A stretch of 64,000 bases of DNA from Paucisalibacillus globulus DSM 18846 (GCF_000482485.1 NZ_AXVK01000031.1:1-64000); one strand, 5' to 3'; positions 9,424-18,856 are shown, numbered from the stretch's first letter. Numbers and translations: made by a program. Notes: generated by a model from the letters alone, not told the origin.

Positions 9424-11088
9424 TCATATTTCAATTAATATAGGTACAATCATCGGTCGCTTTCTTGTTTTCTCTTTTATATGCTGGCCAACTAATTTTT
9501 TGATTTGTTTCTTTTTCACATTCCAGGAATACCTATTTGCCTCATGGAGCTCTTCAACGGTGGCATTAATGATCTGAATCATTTCTTTCCGTAGCTGGGA
9601 AAAATTATTGTCTACAAATCCACGCGATATTATTTCTGGTTCTGCAACCATTTCTCCTTCCAGTTTACTCATCGGAAGAATAAGCATAACCATACCATCC
9701 TCTGAAATTTGTTTGCGATCACGTAATACAAAATCAATATTCCCTACATCCACACCATCTACATAAGTGCTTCCAACTGGAATTGTTCTGATACTTAATG
9801 CAATAGAATTTTCAATATCAACAACATCACCATTCTTTAGAATAAACGTATTCCCCTGCTCTACACCTACTGATTCAGCTAGTTGACGATGATGATGTAG
9901 CATTCGATATTCTCCGTGAATAGGAATAAAATACGTAGGTTTCATCAGGGTCAGCATTAACTTTAAATCTTCTTGATACCCATGACCGGAAACATGCATA
10001 CCAGAAGTACTTCCTGAACCATAAATCACATGAGCACCTAACTGATATAGATTGTCTACAATAGCAGAAACATTCTTTTCATTTCCTGGTATGGGGCCCG
10101 CAGCAAGAATTACTGTATCTTCCGGTAAAATTTCAGCATCGCGAAAATTACCTGTGGAAAGTCGACTAAGAGCGGCACCTGGTTCGCCTTGACTACCTGT
10201 ACATAAAATCGTTATTTTATCTGGTGGAAAGTCATCCACTTCTCTCGGTTCAATTAGCATGCCTTTTGGAACATCTAGATAACCTCTTTCCATCGCAACC
10301 CCAATAACATTCACCATAGATCTACCAAGTAGAACTAATTTTCGATTTGTTTTTTCAGAGGCTTGAACTACTTGTTGGACACGACTAACATTAGATGCAA
10401 AAGTCGAAACAATAACTTTCCGTTTTGCTTTCATAATTATACTTTCTAAATTTTCACCTACCATTTGTTCCGATGGCGTATAGCCTTTGCGTTCTGCATT
10501 GGTACTCTCGGACAGCAAGAGCAGTACTCCTTTATTTCCAATCTCAGCCATTTTATGAATTTCTGGACGTTCATTGTTGGCAGGGGTCCAATCAAACTTG
10601 AAGTCCCCAGTATGTACAATAGTTCCATCAGGAGTGTTAAAAACAATTCCTAAGCAATCGGGAATGCTATGATTGACTTTAAAAAAGCTGATATTCATGT
10701 CTCCAATTTGAACTTCAGAGTCTGAATGGATTCCATTGAGCTCGGTTTCTCTTAGGATTCGGTGCTCCTTTAATTTAATTTCAATCACTCCCAGTGTGAA
10801 CCATGTTGCATATATTGGCACATTAATTTTCTTTAAAAAATACGGAATCCCGCCAATATGGTCTTCATGACCATGCGTAACGATTAATGCTCGGACCTTA
10901 TCCTTATTTTCTTCTAGATAGGAAATATCCGGGATGATTAAATCAATACCTAATAAACTCTCGTCAGGAAACTTATTTCCACAATCGATAATAACAATAT
11001 CCTCGCCATATTCAATGGCATACATGTTTTTTCCTATTTCATTCAATCCACCAAGGGCAAAGACTGATAGCATGTTATTCAATTTCAT
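9424..11088 (-). CDS. Ribonuclease J family nuclease (paralogue)
   Basis: It encodes 554 residues, close to B. subtilis RNase J1 (555). The metallo-beta-lactamase signature THGHEDHIGG (HxHxDH), the later histidine HSIPD, the metal ligand HTGDFKFD, the beta-CASP part (FASNVSRVQQVV, CTGSQGEPGAALSRL) and the final metal motif PIHGEYRML are all present. RNase J acts in mRNA decay and rRNA maturation as a 5' exonuclease/endonuclease. It stands alone here, not next to rpoY or dapA, and differs at several positions usual in RnjA, so it may be a third RNase J. The start may be ATG 11088 or TTG 11082, which is better spaced from AGGAGG. Confidence 0.9.
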   Translation of the reverse strand: MKLNNMLSVFALGGLNEIGKNMYAIEYGEDIVIIDCGNKFPDESLLGIDLIIPDISYLEENKDKVRALIVTHGHEDHIGGIPYFLKKINVPIYATWFTLGVIEIKLKEHRILRETELNGIHSDSEVQIGDMNISFFKVNHSIPDCLGIVFNTPDGTIVHTGDFKFDWTPANNERPEIHKMAEIGNKGVLLLLSESTNAERKGYTPSEQMVGENLESIIMKAKRKVIVSTFASNVSRVQQVVQASEKTNRKLVLLGRSMVNVIGVAMERGYLDVPKGMLIEPREVDDFPPDKITILCTGSQGEPGAALSRLSTGNFRDAEILPEDTVILAAGPIPGNEKNVSAIVDNLYQLGAHVIYGSGSTSGMHVSGHGYQEDLKLMLTLMKPTYFIPIHGEYRMLHHHRQLAESVGVEQGNTFILKNGDVVDIENSIALSIRTIPVGSTYVDGVDVGNIDFVLRDRKQISEDGMVMLILPMSKLEGEMVAEPEIISRGFVDNNFSQLRKEMIQIINATVEELHEANRYSWNVKKKQIKKLVGQHIKEKTRKRPMIVPILIEI

Positions 11089-11166
11089 ACCCTCCTGTTT
11101 ATAATTTTGTTATAGTATGCCCGTTTAGTTTCCTTTTTATGGGAGGTATGTTTTATCTCAATATAA

Positions 11167-11192
11167 AAAGCACTCAAGTCTATGAGTGCTTT
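11167..11192 (-). terminator. Terminator after the PhnA-like gene
   Basis: AAAGCACTCA and TGAGTGCTTT form a perfect ten-pair stem with a six-base loop, T-rich on the minus-strand 3' side, starting 14 bases after the stop codon. Confidence 0.8.
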
Positions 11193-11205
11193 ACAGTATG
11201 TATTC

Positions 11206-11544
11206 CTATAGTTTTTTAACAAATTCGGACTTTAGCTTCATCGGACCAAATCCATCAATCTTGCAATCGATATTGTGGTCTCCTTCAACTAAACGTATGT
11301 TTTTCACTCTAGTCCCTTGTTTTAAGACTGATGAACTTCCTTTTACCTTTAAGTCTTTTATGACGGTAATGGTATCCCCATCACTCAATACATTTCCATT
11401 TGCATCCTTTATAACTTTACTATCCTCTTCATTCTCTGTTTCTTGATTTAACATCCACTCATGTCCACATTCTGGACAAACTAACATTGTCCCGTCTTCA
11501 TAGGTATACTCAGAATGACATGTTGGGCAATTTGGTAGATTCAC
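11206..11544 (-). CDS. yjdM: PhnA/YjdM family zinc-ribbon protein
   Basis: The 112-residue product has an N-terminal zinc ribbon, [25 protein letters not shown] (two CPxC pairs, residues 6-28), then the PhnA C-terminal domain ([26 protein letters not shown]). The family was named for alkylphosphonate use but is widespread and its real role is unresolved. It has its own terminator and a separate upstream region, so it is probably monocistronic. Confidence 0.9.
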   Translation of the reverse strand: MNLPNCPTCHSEYTYEDGTMLVCPECGHEWMLNQETENEEDSKVIKDANGNVLSDGDTITVIKDLKVKGSSSVLKQGTRVKNIRLVEGDHNIDCKIDGFGPMKLKSEFVKKL

Positions 11545-11618
11545 TTGAATTTCCTCCCTTTGTGAAAGAATACTATGTAGCTTCTATACTACCTTCTCTG
11601 TAAAGAAAGTAAATAAAA

Positions 11619-11675
11619 GTGCTGTCACTTCCTGGAATATGTCGGGTTCGACATATTTCGGGAAGTGACAGGCAC
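11619..11675. repeat. REP-like palindrome, probable terminator of the DUF4317 gene
   Basis: An almost perfect inverted repeat: GTGCTGTCACTTCC plus GGAATATGTCG, a short GGTT loop, then the reverse complement ending GAAGTGACAGGCAC. It sits two bases after the DUF4317 stop. Its GTGACAGGCACC end belongs to a style of dispersed palindromes seen elsewhere in this window. Confidence 0.75.
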
Positions 11676-11677
11676 CA

Positions 11678-12859
11678 TTAATCTTCTGCTTTATGGAAGA
11701 GGGCTTCTGGTATCATTTCGAAGCCTTCGATCATGGTGTTTTCCTCTAGTTCTATCATGAGGTAGATTTTTCCGTTAAGGTGTACTTGACGGACATGTCT
11801 TAATTCTGGTGGACTGATAGAAAGGTCTGCTACTTTTGTTTTTACTTTAATGGATTTAGATGAATATTTTGGTAAAATATTACTTGCCTTCAATTCGAAA
11901 TTTCCATCATCGATTACGGTCTTAAATGCATCTTCAACCTTTTCTACATCTACGTCTTTTACACCACTCGTCCGTAAAACTTTTTCAACATCCTTGTAGT
12001 CTAGTTTAGGAACTTCTTCCTCTTCATTTTCTTCGATAACACGATGAATCTCATCGTAAACATTAGAAAGTGTTGATGTATTAATCTGATCACCAGCAAC
12101 TTTTTTCACGATTTCTTCAAAGACTATCTTATCATCTTCAGCAGTCATGGTTTCTTCAGCATTTAATACTTCTTCAATAAAATGATAGCTTAACTCATAC
12201 TTTTTCCCAGCAGAATATAAAACATGATTCACATCCGCTGCGTTATCATTGAAACATGGGAAAAGAAAACCTGATAATGGTGCTTTTAAATTAATGATAG
12301 GATCAACAACAATATTATATTTGAACTGTTTTTCTACATAGTCAAAGAGTAATTCCTTCTTTGGATCTTGTGTGCGATTCATACTACTCAAAATAAACGG
12401 GTTCGAGAAAACCGTGTCTCGTGCATTTTCTTCCGTTTCTGCATTACTTCGTTTCACTGGCTTCCTATATTCCCCGCGAATAAAGGTCACTACAATGTCC
12501 ATCTCATATTGCTTATCCGTTAGCATCTTCTCCACTAAACGAAGCATATGACCTTTCCATTCTTCTGTATCGCTACTTAATAAACCTTGGTGAAGAATCA
12601 GCTGACTGTTATTCTCTACATCTCGTTGGAATTTTAATTCAAATAGCTTCTCATCCAACTGACCAGATAGTACTTTTTTAAAGTTATCCATAAACAACTC
12701 TTGTTGTTCTTGTTCTAGCATTTCGAATGGAAAGCTTTGATGATGATAAATATCGCTCGATTCCTTCATGATGTACACGTAGAAAATTTCATGTATCTTT
12801 AAAAGATCATTATTTACTTTGAACTGTTTTTTAAAATTTGCTATGTCTTTTTTGTTCAA
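11678..12859 (-). CDS. DUF4317 family protein
   Basis: The 393-residue acidic soluble protein has the recognisable DUF4317 N-terminus (MNKKDIANFKKQFKVNNDLL) and the segment EMLEQEQQELFMDNFKKVLSGQLD. There are no membrane segments or catalytic motifs that I recognise. It is preceded by about 200 bases of non-coding sequence and appears to be a single-gene unit. Function unknown in the family. Confidence 0.85.
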   Translation of the reverse strand: MNKKDIANFKKQFKVNNDLLKIHEIFYVYIMKESSDIYHHQSFPFEMLEQEQQELFMDNFKKVLSGQLDEKLFELKFQRDVENNSQLILHQGLLSSDTEEWKGHMLRLVEKMLTDKQYEMDIVVTFIRGEYRKPVKRSNAETEENARDTVFSNPFILSSMNRTQDPKKELLFDYVEKQFKYNIVVDPIINLKAPLSGFLFPCFNDNAADVNHVLYSAGKKYELSYHFIEEVLNAEETMTAEDDKIVFEEIVKKVAGDQINTSTLSNVYDEIHRVIEENEEEEVPKLDYKDVEKVLRTSGVKDVDVEKVEDAFKTVIDDGNFELKASNILPKYSSKSIKVKTKVADLSISPPELRHVRQVHLNGKIYLMIELEENTMIEGFEMIPEALFHKAED

Positions 12860-12977
12860 CTTTTATAACACTCCTAAGCAGATTATCTTATTCATTGTTA
12901 CACACATTCTTCCATTTTATCATGAATCAAAATGTAGCATAATCTTTTCTTCCAAAAGATATGGATAACCCCATAAT

Positions 12978-13011
12978 AAAAAACACTCAAACATTTTAAG
13001 CTGCTTGAGTG
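12978..13011 (-). terminator. Terminator after the siderophore ATPase gene
   Basis: CACTCAA and TTGAGTG arms (12984-13011) are followed on the minus strand by TTTTTTATTATGG. It lies downstream of the ATPase gene. Confidence 0.7.
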
Positions 13012-13066
13012 GAATTAATTGTTATTCATGATAAACTTTCATGCTAATGGATTGATAGTCTGTCTA

Positions 13067-13873
13067 TCATCTAACAGCATTAAGTACACAACGCCCTTTA
13101 CCGAATGGTATACACATTGGTGTACCAAACAGTGGATCACAAGCTACACTACACTTCATTTGAAATACTTCATGAACTAATTCGCTTGTAATAATTTCTT
13201 CAGGCTTTCCTTGTGCAAAAATCTTTTTATCTTTGACTGCAATAATATGATGGGCATATCTACTAGCTAAATTCAAATCATGCAGCACCATAACAATGGT
13301 CCGCCCATCTTTCTCATTCAGGTCAAATAATAAATCAAGAACATCAATTTGATGTGTAAGATCCAAATACGTAGTCGGTTCATCTAGTAGAATAATATCC
13401 GTTTGCTGTGCCAATGTTAATGCTATCCACGCTCGCTGCCTTTGCCCACCGGATAGTGAATCTACTAGTTTATCTTTTAAAGAAAGCATATTAGTCAGTT
13501 CGAGTGCATGTTGAACTGCTTCATCATCTTCCGTTGTCCATTTTTTCGTAAAACCTCTATATGGATGTCTTCCTAAATTGACAAGTTCTTGAACGGTTAA
13601 TCCCTCGGGGGTAATCGGACTTTGAGGTAATATAGCCAATTTCTTAGCAATATCTTTCGTTTTCATAGTAGTAATATTCTCACCATCTAATACAATGTTA
13701 CCATCCATTGGTTTTAATAAACGTGCTAAGGAACGCAATATAGTTGACTTTCCACAACCATTTGCACCGATTAACACAGACACTTTTCCTTTTGGTATGT
13801 CAAGATTAATGTCATCAATAATGACATTCCCTCCAAACCCTAATGTTAAATCTTGTGCTGATAATGTCTGCAT
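13067..13873 (-). CDS. Iron-siderophore ABC transporter ATPase (FecE/FhuC family)
   Basis: This is the nucleotide-binding subunit of a ferric-siderophore importer. Walker A GANGCGKST, signature LSGGQRQRAW, Walker B IILLDEPTTYLD and the switch His in VMVLHDLNLA are all visible. ATG 13873 follows GGAGGTG and is chosen over ATG 13891. The C-terminus (CDPLFGTPMCIPFGKGRC) is the style of the YusV/FeuV group. It is transcribed in the same direction as the binding-protein gene behind it, while the two permeases are divergent. A Fur-like box lies just upstream. Confidence 0.93.
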   Translation of the reverse strand: MQTLSAQDLTLGFGGNVIIDDINLDIPKGKVSVLIGANGCGKSTILRSLARLLKPMDGNIVLDGENITTMKTKDIAKKLAILPQSPITPEGLTVQELVNLGRHPYRGFTKKWTTEDDEAVQHALELTNMLSLKDKLVDSLSGGQRQRAWIALTLAQQTDIILLDEPTTYLDLTHQIDVLDLLFDLNEKDGRTIVMVLHDLNLASRYAHHIIAVKDKKIFAQGKPEEIITSELVHEVFQMKCSVACDPLFGTPMCIPFGKGRCVLNAVR

Positions 13874-13968
13874 GTAATCCACCTCCACCATAGTCGACTT
13901 AAGAACTTAGTAATACCGATTCATCCATAATCGTTACTTCCATTCTATTTGCTTTCACCCCCGAAGTC

Positions 13969-13987
13969 AATGATAATCGTTTTCATT
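13969..13987. promoter_or_regulatory. Fur box upstream of the ATPase gene
   Basis: TGATAATCGTTTTCA matches the 7-1-7 Fur consensus (TGATAATNATTATCA) at 12 of 14 defined positions. It lies about 100 bases before the ATPase start, in the spacer to the binding-protein gene. Confidence 0.75.
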
Positions 13988-14002
13988 TAGGTGAAATTGA
14001 AG

Positions 14003-14053
14003 AGGCTGAAACATATGTAGTTGAATGAATGATTTTACGTATGTTTCAGCCTA
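14003..14053 (-). terminator. Terminator after the siderophore-binding protein gene
   Basis: AGGCTGAAACATA and TATGTTTCAGCCT form a long stem, ending a few bases after the stop codon of the binding-protein gene. Confidence 0.75.
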
Positions 14054-14058
14054 TTTTA

Positions 14059-15015
14059 TTATTTTACTAATATATCCAACATAGATTCAATTGTACGTTT
14101 TGATGCAATCAGGCCTTTATTTGTCCAATTACTTGCATCGTGTACTATATATACTTGCCCATTTTTAGCTGCTGGTGTACTTTTCCATACTTCACTATTT
14201 TCTAATGTTTCTAACCCCTGCTCATCTTCCGTAGCAAGCAAGAAAACATGGTCCGCATCTAGTTCAGAAAGCTTCTCAACTGAAATAGGATTCCACTGTG
14301 CTTCCGCTTCTCCTAATTCTTCAATTAAAGCTGGATACTGTAATCCCAATTCAGAATATATCACTTCCGCACTGTGACGATTCTTTTCAAATAAAAAGAA
14401 TTGATTTCCAATGGCCCATATCACTGCGACAGTGTCTTCACCAATTGCTTCTTTCAACTGTGTACTGGCATTTGCAACAGTTTCTTCATAATCCTCTAAT
14501 GCTTGTTTAGCAGCATCTTCCTTATCTACTAATTGACCAAATACTTCTAGTTGCTTACGCCAATCTGTCATTGTTTCCTCAGTCATTACATAGGTAGGGG
14601 CAATTTTGTTATAATCATCATAGGTTCCTTCATAGCTATCTAAATTGTTTTCTACTATAATTAAATCTGGTTCATACTGAAGAACTTGTTCCAATGGAAG
14701 ATTCCATTCTAATTTTGGTAAATCTTTCATTTCAGGCTCTAGATAATCTTGAATTGTATTTCCAATGGCCCATTTTGCTACTGGCTCTACATCAAGTGCT
14801 AGCAAGGCATCTTCATGAAATGGAGCAAGAATTCGTTCCGTATCTTTAGGGATAGCAAATTCACCTTTAGCAGATTCTATAACCGCTTCAGAAGATGATT
14901 CTGTATTCTTCTCTGATTCGGTAGAATTATCATTACTTCCACAAGCGGAAAGAAATGTAACAAGGCAAATGGTAACGATTAATACATATAAATGATTATG
15001 TAAAAATTTATTCAT
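14059..15015 (-). CDS. Iron-siderophore binding lipoprotein
   Basis: The 318-residue protein has a signal peptide and lipobox (TFLSAC, Cys 25) and a class III periplasmic-binding fold. Visible segments are ERILAPFHEDALLALDVEPV, YEPDLIIVENN, IWAIGNQFFLFEKNRHSAEVIYSELGLQYP, and an ending typical of the FhuD/FepB family. It delivers the ferric siderophore to the permeases encoded divergently about 100 bases away. The shared intergenic region holds a near-perfect Fur box, so iron repression of both sides is likely. The exact siderophore cannot be read from sequence. Confidence 0.93.
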   Translation of the reverse strand: MNKFLHNHLYVLIVTICLVTFLSACGSNDNSTESEKNTESSSEAVIESAKGEFAIPKDTERILAPFHEDALLALDVEPVAKWAIGNTIQDYLEPEMKDLPKLEWNLPLEQVLQYEPDLIIVENNLDSYEGTYDDYNKIAPTYVMTEETMTDWRKQLEVFGQLVDKEDAAKQALEDYEETVANASTQLKEAIGEDTVAVIWAIGNQFFLFEKNRHSAEVIYSELGLQYPALIEELGEAEAQWNPISVEKLSELDADHVFLLATEDEQGLETLENSEVWKSTPAAKNGQVYIVHDASNWTNKGLIASKRTIESMLDILVK

Positions 15016-15049
15016 GTTAACTCCCCTTTATGGTAAAATTCATGATAAA

Positions 15050-15064
15050 TGATAATCATTTTCA
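15050..15064. promoter_or_regulatory. Fur box in the divergent promoter region
   Basis: TGATAATCATTTTCA matches the Fur 7-1-7 consensus at all but one position. It lies between the binding-protein gene (minus) and the permease operon (plus) and could repress both. Confidence 0.85.
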
Positions 15065-15116
15065 ATTATAAAGTCAATACATATCTATTATACCTTATAT
15101 TAAATCGAGGGAAATT

Positions 15117-16133
15117 ATGCTAAACACAATTAAACACTCAACCATATTAAAAACAATCATTAATAGTATTGCCATACTATTACTCTTTTTATCAATTACG
15201 CTATCTATTTCTTATGGTGTCACATCGATACCACTTGAAACCGTTTGGAACGGTATTTTTTCATTTGATAGTAGTATGACAACACATCAAATAATACAGG
15301 AAATTAGAATACCTCGCACCTTATCAGCAGCATTTGTGGGAGCTTTTCTAGCTGTGTCTGGTGCTATTATGCAAGGGATGACACGAAATCCCCTTGCTTC
15401 TCCGTCTATAATGGGTGTTACCGATGGAGCAGCTCTAACATTGGTCATCATGTTGGCATTCTTTCCAGCAATCTCTAATTTGGGATTAACTTTTTCCTCC
15501 TTTTTAGGTGCTGGATTGGCAGTAGCACTTATATTTTTTATTGGATCCTTTTCAACAGGTGGATTAACCCCGGTTAAGCTTGCATTAGCAGGTGTGGCCA
15601 TTGGAACTATGCTACGCTCCTTATCTACCATTCTGTCGTTACATTTTAATTTGGAAAAGGAAGTAGGATTTTGGCTTGCGGGTGAATTATCTGGTACGAG
15701 TTGGACATCCGTTCAAGTTCTATTCATTTCAGGGATTATTGGACTGCCTCTCGCCTTCTTCTTAGCCAGATCCATTACCGTACTTAGCTTGGGAGAAGAT
15801 ATGGCAACAAACTTAGGACAAAACAGTATTCTTATTAAAACGCTTGGTATCCTCACGATTCTCATCCTGACTGGAGCAGCAGTTTCTGTTGCTGGAGTAG
15901 TGGGTTTTGTAGGACTTATTGTGCCTCATATTACTAGATTTATTATGGGTACAGATTATAAGTGGATCATCCCTTCTTCCGCTATATTCGGTGCTTTACT
16001 ACTTGTTTTGTCTGATTTAGTATCCAGGTTTATTAGTGCACCATTTGAAACACCTGTAGGAGCTATTACATCATTAGTTGGTGTTCCATTCTTCCTATAT
16101 TTAGCACGTAATAGTGGAGGTGGGACAAAGTGA
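15117..16133 (+). CDS. Iron-siderophore ABC permease (FecCD family), first subunit
   Basis: The 338-residue polytopic protein has the FecCD signatures IRIPRTLSAAFVGAFLAVSGAIMQGMTRNPLASPSIMGV and GVVGFVGLIVPHITRFIMG. Ribosome site GAGGGAAA precedes ATG 15117. The stop overlaps the start of the next permease, indicating translational coupling. It should form a heterodimeric channel with that partner and use the divergently encoded ATPase and lipoprotein. Confidence 0.93.
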   Translation: MLNTIKHSTILKTIINSIAILLLFLSITLSISYGVTSIPLETVWNGIFSFDSSMTTHQIIQEIRIPRTLSAAFVGAFLAVSGAIMQGMTRNPLASPSIMGVTDGAALTLVIMLAFFPAISNLGLTFSSFLGAGLAVALIFFIGSFSTGGLTPVKLALAGVAIGTMLRSLSTILSLHFNLEKEVGFWLAGELSGTSWTSVQVLFISGIIGLPLAFFLARSITVLSLGEDMATNLGQNSILIKTLGILTILILTGAAVSVAGVVGFVGLIVPHITRFIMGTDYKWIIPSSAIFGALLLVLSDLVSRFISAPFETPVGAITSLVGVPFFLYLARNSGGGTK

Positions 16134-17152
16134 ATCACAATAGTAAGTCGAAGAAAAAGAAATTTATTGGAATTAGTTTAATACTGACTGCTCTTATTAT
16201 CATAATGATTTTTGTTAGTTTGCGTACTGGGGTCATTTCTATTTCATTTCAAGAGGTAATAGAGACCATTTTCCAAAATGGTTCTAAAAAGAATGAACTT
16301 ATACTATTTGAGTTTCGATTACCAGGTATCATTCTTGCCATACTAATCGGGATAGGTTTAGCAGTTTCTGGTGCCATTCTACAAGGTATAACCCAAAATG
16401 AGCTGGCAGAACCAGGTATAATGGGAATTAATACAGGAGCTGGCCTTGCAATTGTCCTGTATCTTTTTCTTACTCGAGCATGGCTACCTACTAGTAGTGC
16501 CTTATCCACCTGGATGATGCCTATAGCTGCAATGCTTGGTGCATTATTTGCCGCATTGCTAATTTATATATTAGCATGGAAAAAAGGGGTAAACCCCATT
16601 CGTCTTATTCTTGTGGGTATTGGGATTAATGCTGGATTTGCAGCATTCATTACCATTTTCCAATTAAAAATGGACCCACAAGACTATCGACAAGTAACGG
16701 TTTGGCTATCTGGTGATATATGGAATGCTAATTGGAATACGGTAATAGCATTTTTGCCATGGATCTTAATTCTGATTCCTCTAGTCTTACGAAAACTCGA
16801 AACATTAAACGTATTAACTTTAGGGGATGACTTAGCTTCTGGATTGGGAGCAAATGTAGAAAAGGATAGGCGAACCTTACTAATTCTTGCTGTTGCATTG
16901 GCAGGAGCATCGGTTTCTGCAGGAGGGGCAATTGCCTTTTTAGGCTTAATTGTTCCACATATAGCCAGAAAGATTATTGGTCCATTACATCAGTATATCA
17001 TTCCACTTTCCATGTTAATTGGTGCCTTGCTAATTATTACTGCCGATATAGTTGGAAAGGTAATCTTGGCACCAACAGAAATACCAATTGGAATTGTAGT
17101 TTCCATGTTAAGTGCTCCTTATTTTATTTACTTGCTAATGAAATCTGCGTAA
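16130..17152 (+). CDS. Iron-siderophore ABC permease (FecCD family), second subunit
   Basis: The 340-residue polytopic protein starts at GTG 16130, overlapping the previous stop by four bases. It has the family segments EFRLPGIILAILIGIGLAVSGAILQG and AFLGLIVPHIARKIIG. The basic N-terminus (NSKSKKKKF) precedes the first membrane helix. It is followed after 19 bases by a flavoprotein reductase gene in the same operon. Confidence 0.93.
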   Translation: MNHNSKSKKKKFIGISLILTALIIIMIFVSLRTGVISISFQEVIETIFQNGSKKNELILFEFRLPGIILAILIGIGLAVSGAILQGITQNELAEPGIMGINTGAGLAIVLYLFLTRAWLPTSSALSTWMMPIAAMLGALFAALLIYILAWKKGVNPIRLILVGIGINAGFAAFITIFQLKMDPQDYRQVTVWLSGDIWNANWNTVIAFLPWILILIPLVLRKLETLNVLTLGDDLASGLGANVEKDRRTLLILAVALAGASVSAGGAIAFLGLIVPHIARKIIGPLHQYIIPLSMLIGALLIITADIVGKVILAPTEIPIGIVVSMLSAPYFIYLLMKSA

Positions 17153-17171
17153 TTTCTAGGAGGAATAGTTA

Positions 17172-18173
17172 ATGAATAACGACCTTTTTGATGTAACCAT
17201 AATAGGTGGTGGACCGGTAGGATTGTTTACTGCTTTTTATAGTGGGATGCGTGAAATGAAGACTAAAATTATCGAATACTTACCCTACCTGGGTGGAAAA
17301 GTATCCTACTTTTATCCTGAAAAAATAATTCGTGATATAGGGGGTATTCCCCAAATTTCAGGAGAAAAGTTAACCGAAAACTTAATTGAGCAAGCGATGA
17401 CCTTTGACCCCACCATCGTATTAAATGAACAAGTATTGGATGTAGAAAGATTAGAAGATGGGACATTTCTACTGACAAGCCATAATGGTGCAAAACATCA
17501 TACAAAAACAATTATACTGGCTACAGGGTTTGGTACATTAAAATCCGTTAAATTAGATCTTCCTTTCGTTGAGGAATTTGAGGAATCAAGCATACACTAT
17601 GCCATTAAAAGTCTAGCACGCTACCGAGGGAAAAAAGTACTTATTTCTGGTGGAGGAAATAGTGCGATTGATTGGGCTAATGAACTTGAATCCATCGCAG
17701 AAAAGGTAACATTAATTTACCGGAAAGAAGCATTTTCCGGAATTGAAAGTAATGTAAGGAGATTAATGAACTCATCGGTTGAGGTCCTTACCCCGTATCA
17801 ATTGATTGAACTACAGAAGAGCGAAGGTAAATTATCAAATGTAGTCATTCAACATATGGAAACTGACAATCAACGAGAAATGAATATTGATTATCTAATT
17901 GTTAATCATGGTTTCCATATTAACTTAGGACAGATAGCTAATTGGGGACTTGCTATGCTAGATAATACCATTCAAGTCGATCATACCATGTCCACTTCTA
18001 TACCTGGAATTTTTGCAATTGGTGACATTTCAAACTATCCACATAAATTAGGTTTAATTGCTGGTGGCTTTAATGAAGGACCAATCGCTGTGAATAGTGC
18101 TAAGCAATATATTCTACCAGATGAACAATTAGTTAATTTATTTTCAACCCATTACGAATCTTTTAAAAAGTAA
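17172..18173 (+). CDS. Ferredoxin/flavodoxin-NADP reductase-like flavoprotein, possible siderophore reductase
   Basis: The 333-residue product has an FAD-binding GGGPVGLFTAFYSGMR, an NADPH-binding ISGGGNSAIDWANEL and the C-terminal FAD motif GIFAIGDISNYPHKLGLIAGG. It has no CxxC redox pair, so it is YumC/TrxR-like ferredoxin-NADP reductase, not thioredoxin reductase. The S. aureus homologue type IruO reduces ferric hydroxamate siderophores and is Fur regulated. Position directly behind the siderophore permeases strongly suggests the same job here. Ribosome site AGGAGGAATAG precedes ATG. Confidence 0.88.
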   Translation: MNNDLFDVTIIGGGPVGLFTAFYSGMREMKTKIIEYLPYLGGKVSYFYPEKIIRDIGGIPQISGEKLTENLIEQAMTFDPTIVLNEQVLDVERLEDGTFLLTSHNGAKHHTKTIILATGFGTLKSVKLDLPFVEEFEESSIHYAIKSLARYRGKKVLISGGGNSAIDWANELESIAEKVTLIYRKEAFSGIESNVRRLMNSSVEVLTPYQLIELQKSEGKLSNVVIQHMETDNQREMNIDYLIVNHGFHINLGQIANWGLAMLDNTIQVDHTMSTSIPGIFAIGDISNYPHKLGLIAGGFNEGPIAVNSAKQYILPDEQLVNLFSTHYESFKK

Positions 18174-18229
18174 TCAAACTGGATTGTATACATCTAAACG
18201 GTGGGTAGAAAAGAAGGGAGACATCTATT

Positions 18230-18790
18230 TTGAAACTTATCGGAGTATCTGGAACACTGGCTGGAAATAAAACATCACAGGCCGTACATGATGTATTAGC
18301 AGCAGCTTCTCTCATTGACTCTACTATTAAAACAGAGTTAATTGACTTAAGAGAATATGAAGTTGAATTTTGTCGGGGCGAACCATTAACTTATTATAAT
18401 GACGATACATGGAAAGTGGTAAAGAAAGTGTTGGATGCTGACTTTGTCGTGTTCGGTACGCCTATCTATCAGGCATCCATTTCAGGAGTCTTAAAAAACT
18501 TATTAGATTTCTTCCCAGAGTACGCTTTTAAAAATAAGGTAACCGGGATTATTGCTACAGGAGCTTCTGAGAAACATTTTCTTGTTCCTGAGAATCATTT
18601 AAAACCTGTCCTTTCCTACTTAAGAGGCTTGGTACCATCAACCAATGTATTTGTACATAATGATTTTTTTGATATCGAAACAGATGAAATAATTGATCAC
18701 GGTATTTCTAAGCGAATTCATCATTTGGCAGAGGAAATGATTTTCTTACAGCGTAGTATAGATAGTAGATTGAATTCTAGCGAAAAATAA
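18230..18790 (+). CDS. NADPH-dependent FMN reductase (SsuE/azoreductase-like)
   Basis: The 186-residue flavodoxin-fold protein begins at TTG 18230 behind GAAGGGAG. The N-terminal IGVSGTLAGNKTSQAVHDVL is the FMN phosphate loop, and FGTPIYQASISGVLKNLLDFF is the conserved second flavin segment. It is the last gene of the siderophore operon and could supply reduced flavin for ferric iron release. Symbol not certain. Confidence 0.88.
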   Translation: MKLIGVSGTLAGNKTSQAVHDVLAAASLIDSTIKTELIDLREYEVEFCRGEPLTYYNDDTWKVVKKVLDADFVVFGTPIYQASISGVLKNLLDFFPEYAFKNKVTGIIATGASEKHFLVPENHLKPVLSYLRGLVPSTNVFVHNDFFDIETDEIIDHGISKRIHHLAEEMIFLQRSIDSRLNSSEK

Positions 18791-18815
18791 ACAACGAATG
18801 AAGCGTGCCAAACCT

Positions 18816-18831
18816 AGTGACAAATCTCACA
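18816..18831. promoter_or_regulatory. CRP/FNR-type palindrome and -10 box before the heme A synthase gene
   Basis: AGTGACAAATCTCACA fits TGTGA-N6-TCACA with one mismatch. A -10 element TATACT lies at 18853-18858. If transcription starts near 18865, the palindrome centre (18823.5) is at about -41.5, the usual position for class II activation. This is prediction from spacing only. Confidence 0.5.
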
Positions 18832-18856
18832 GTAAGAATTTTCCGAATTTAGTATA

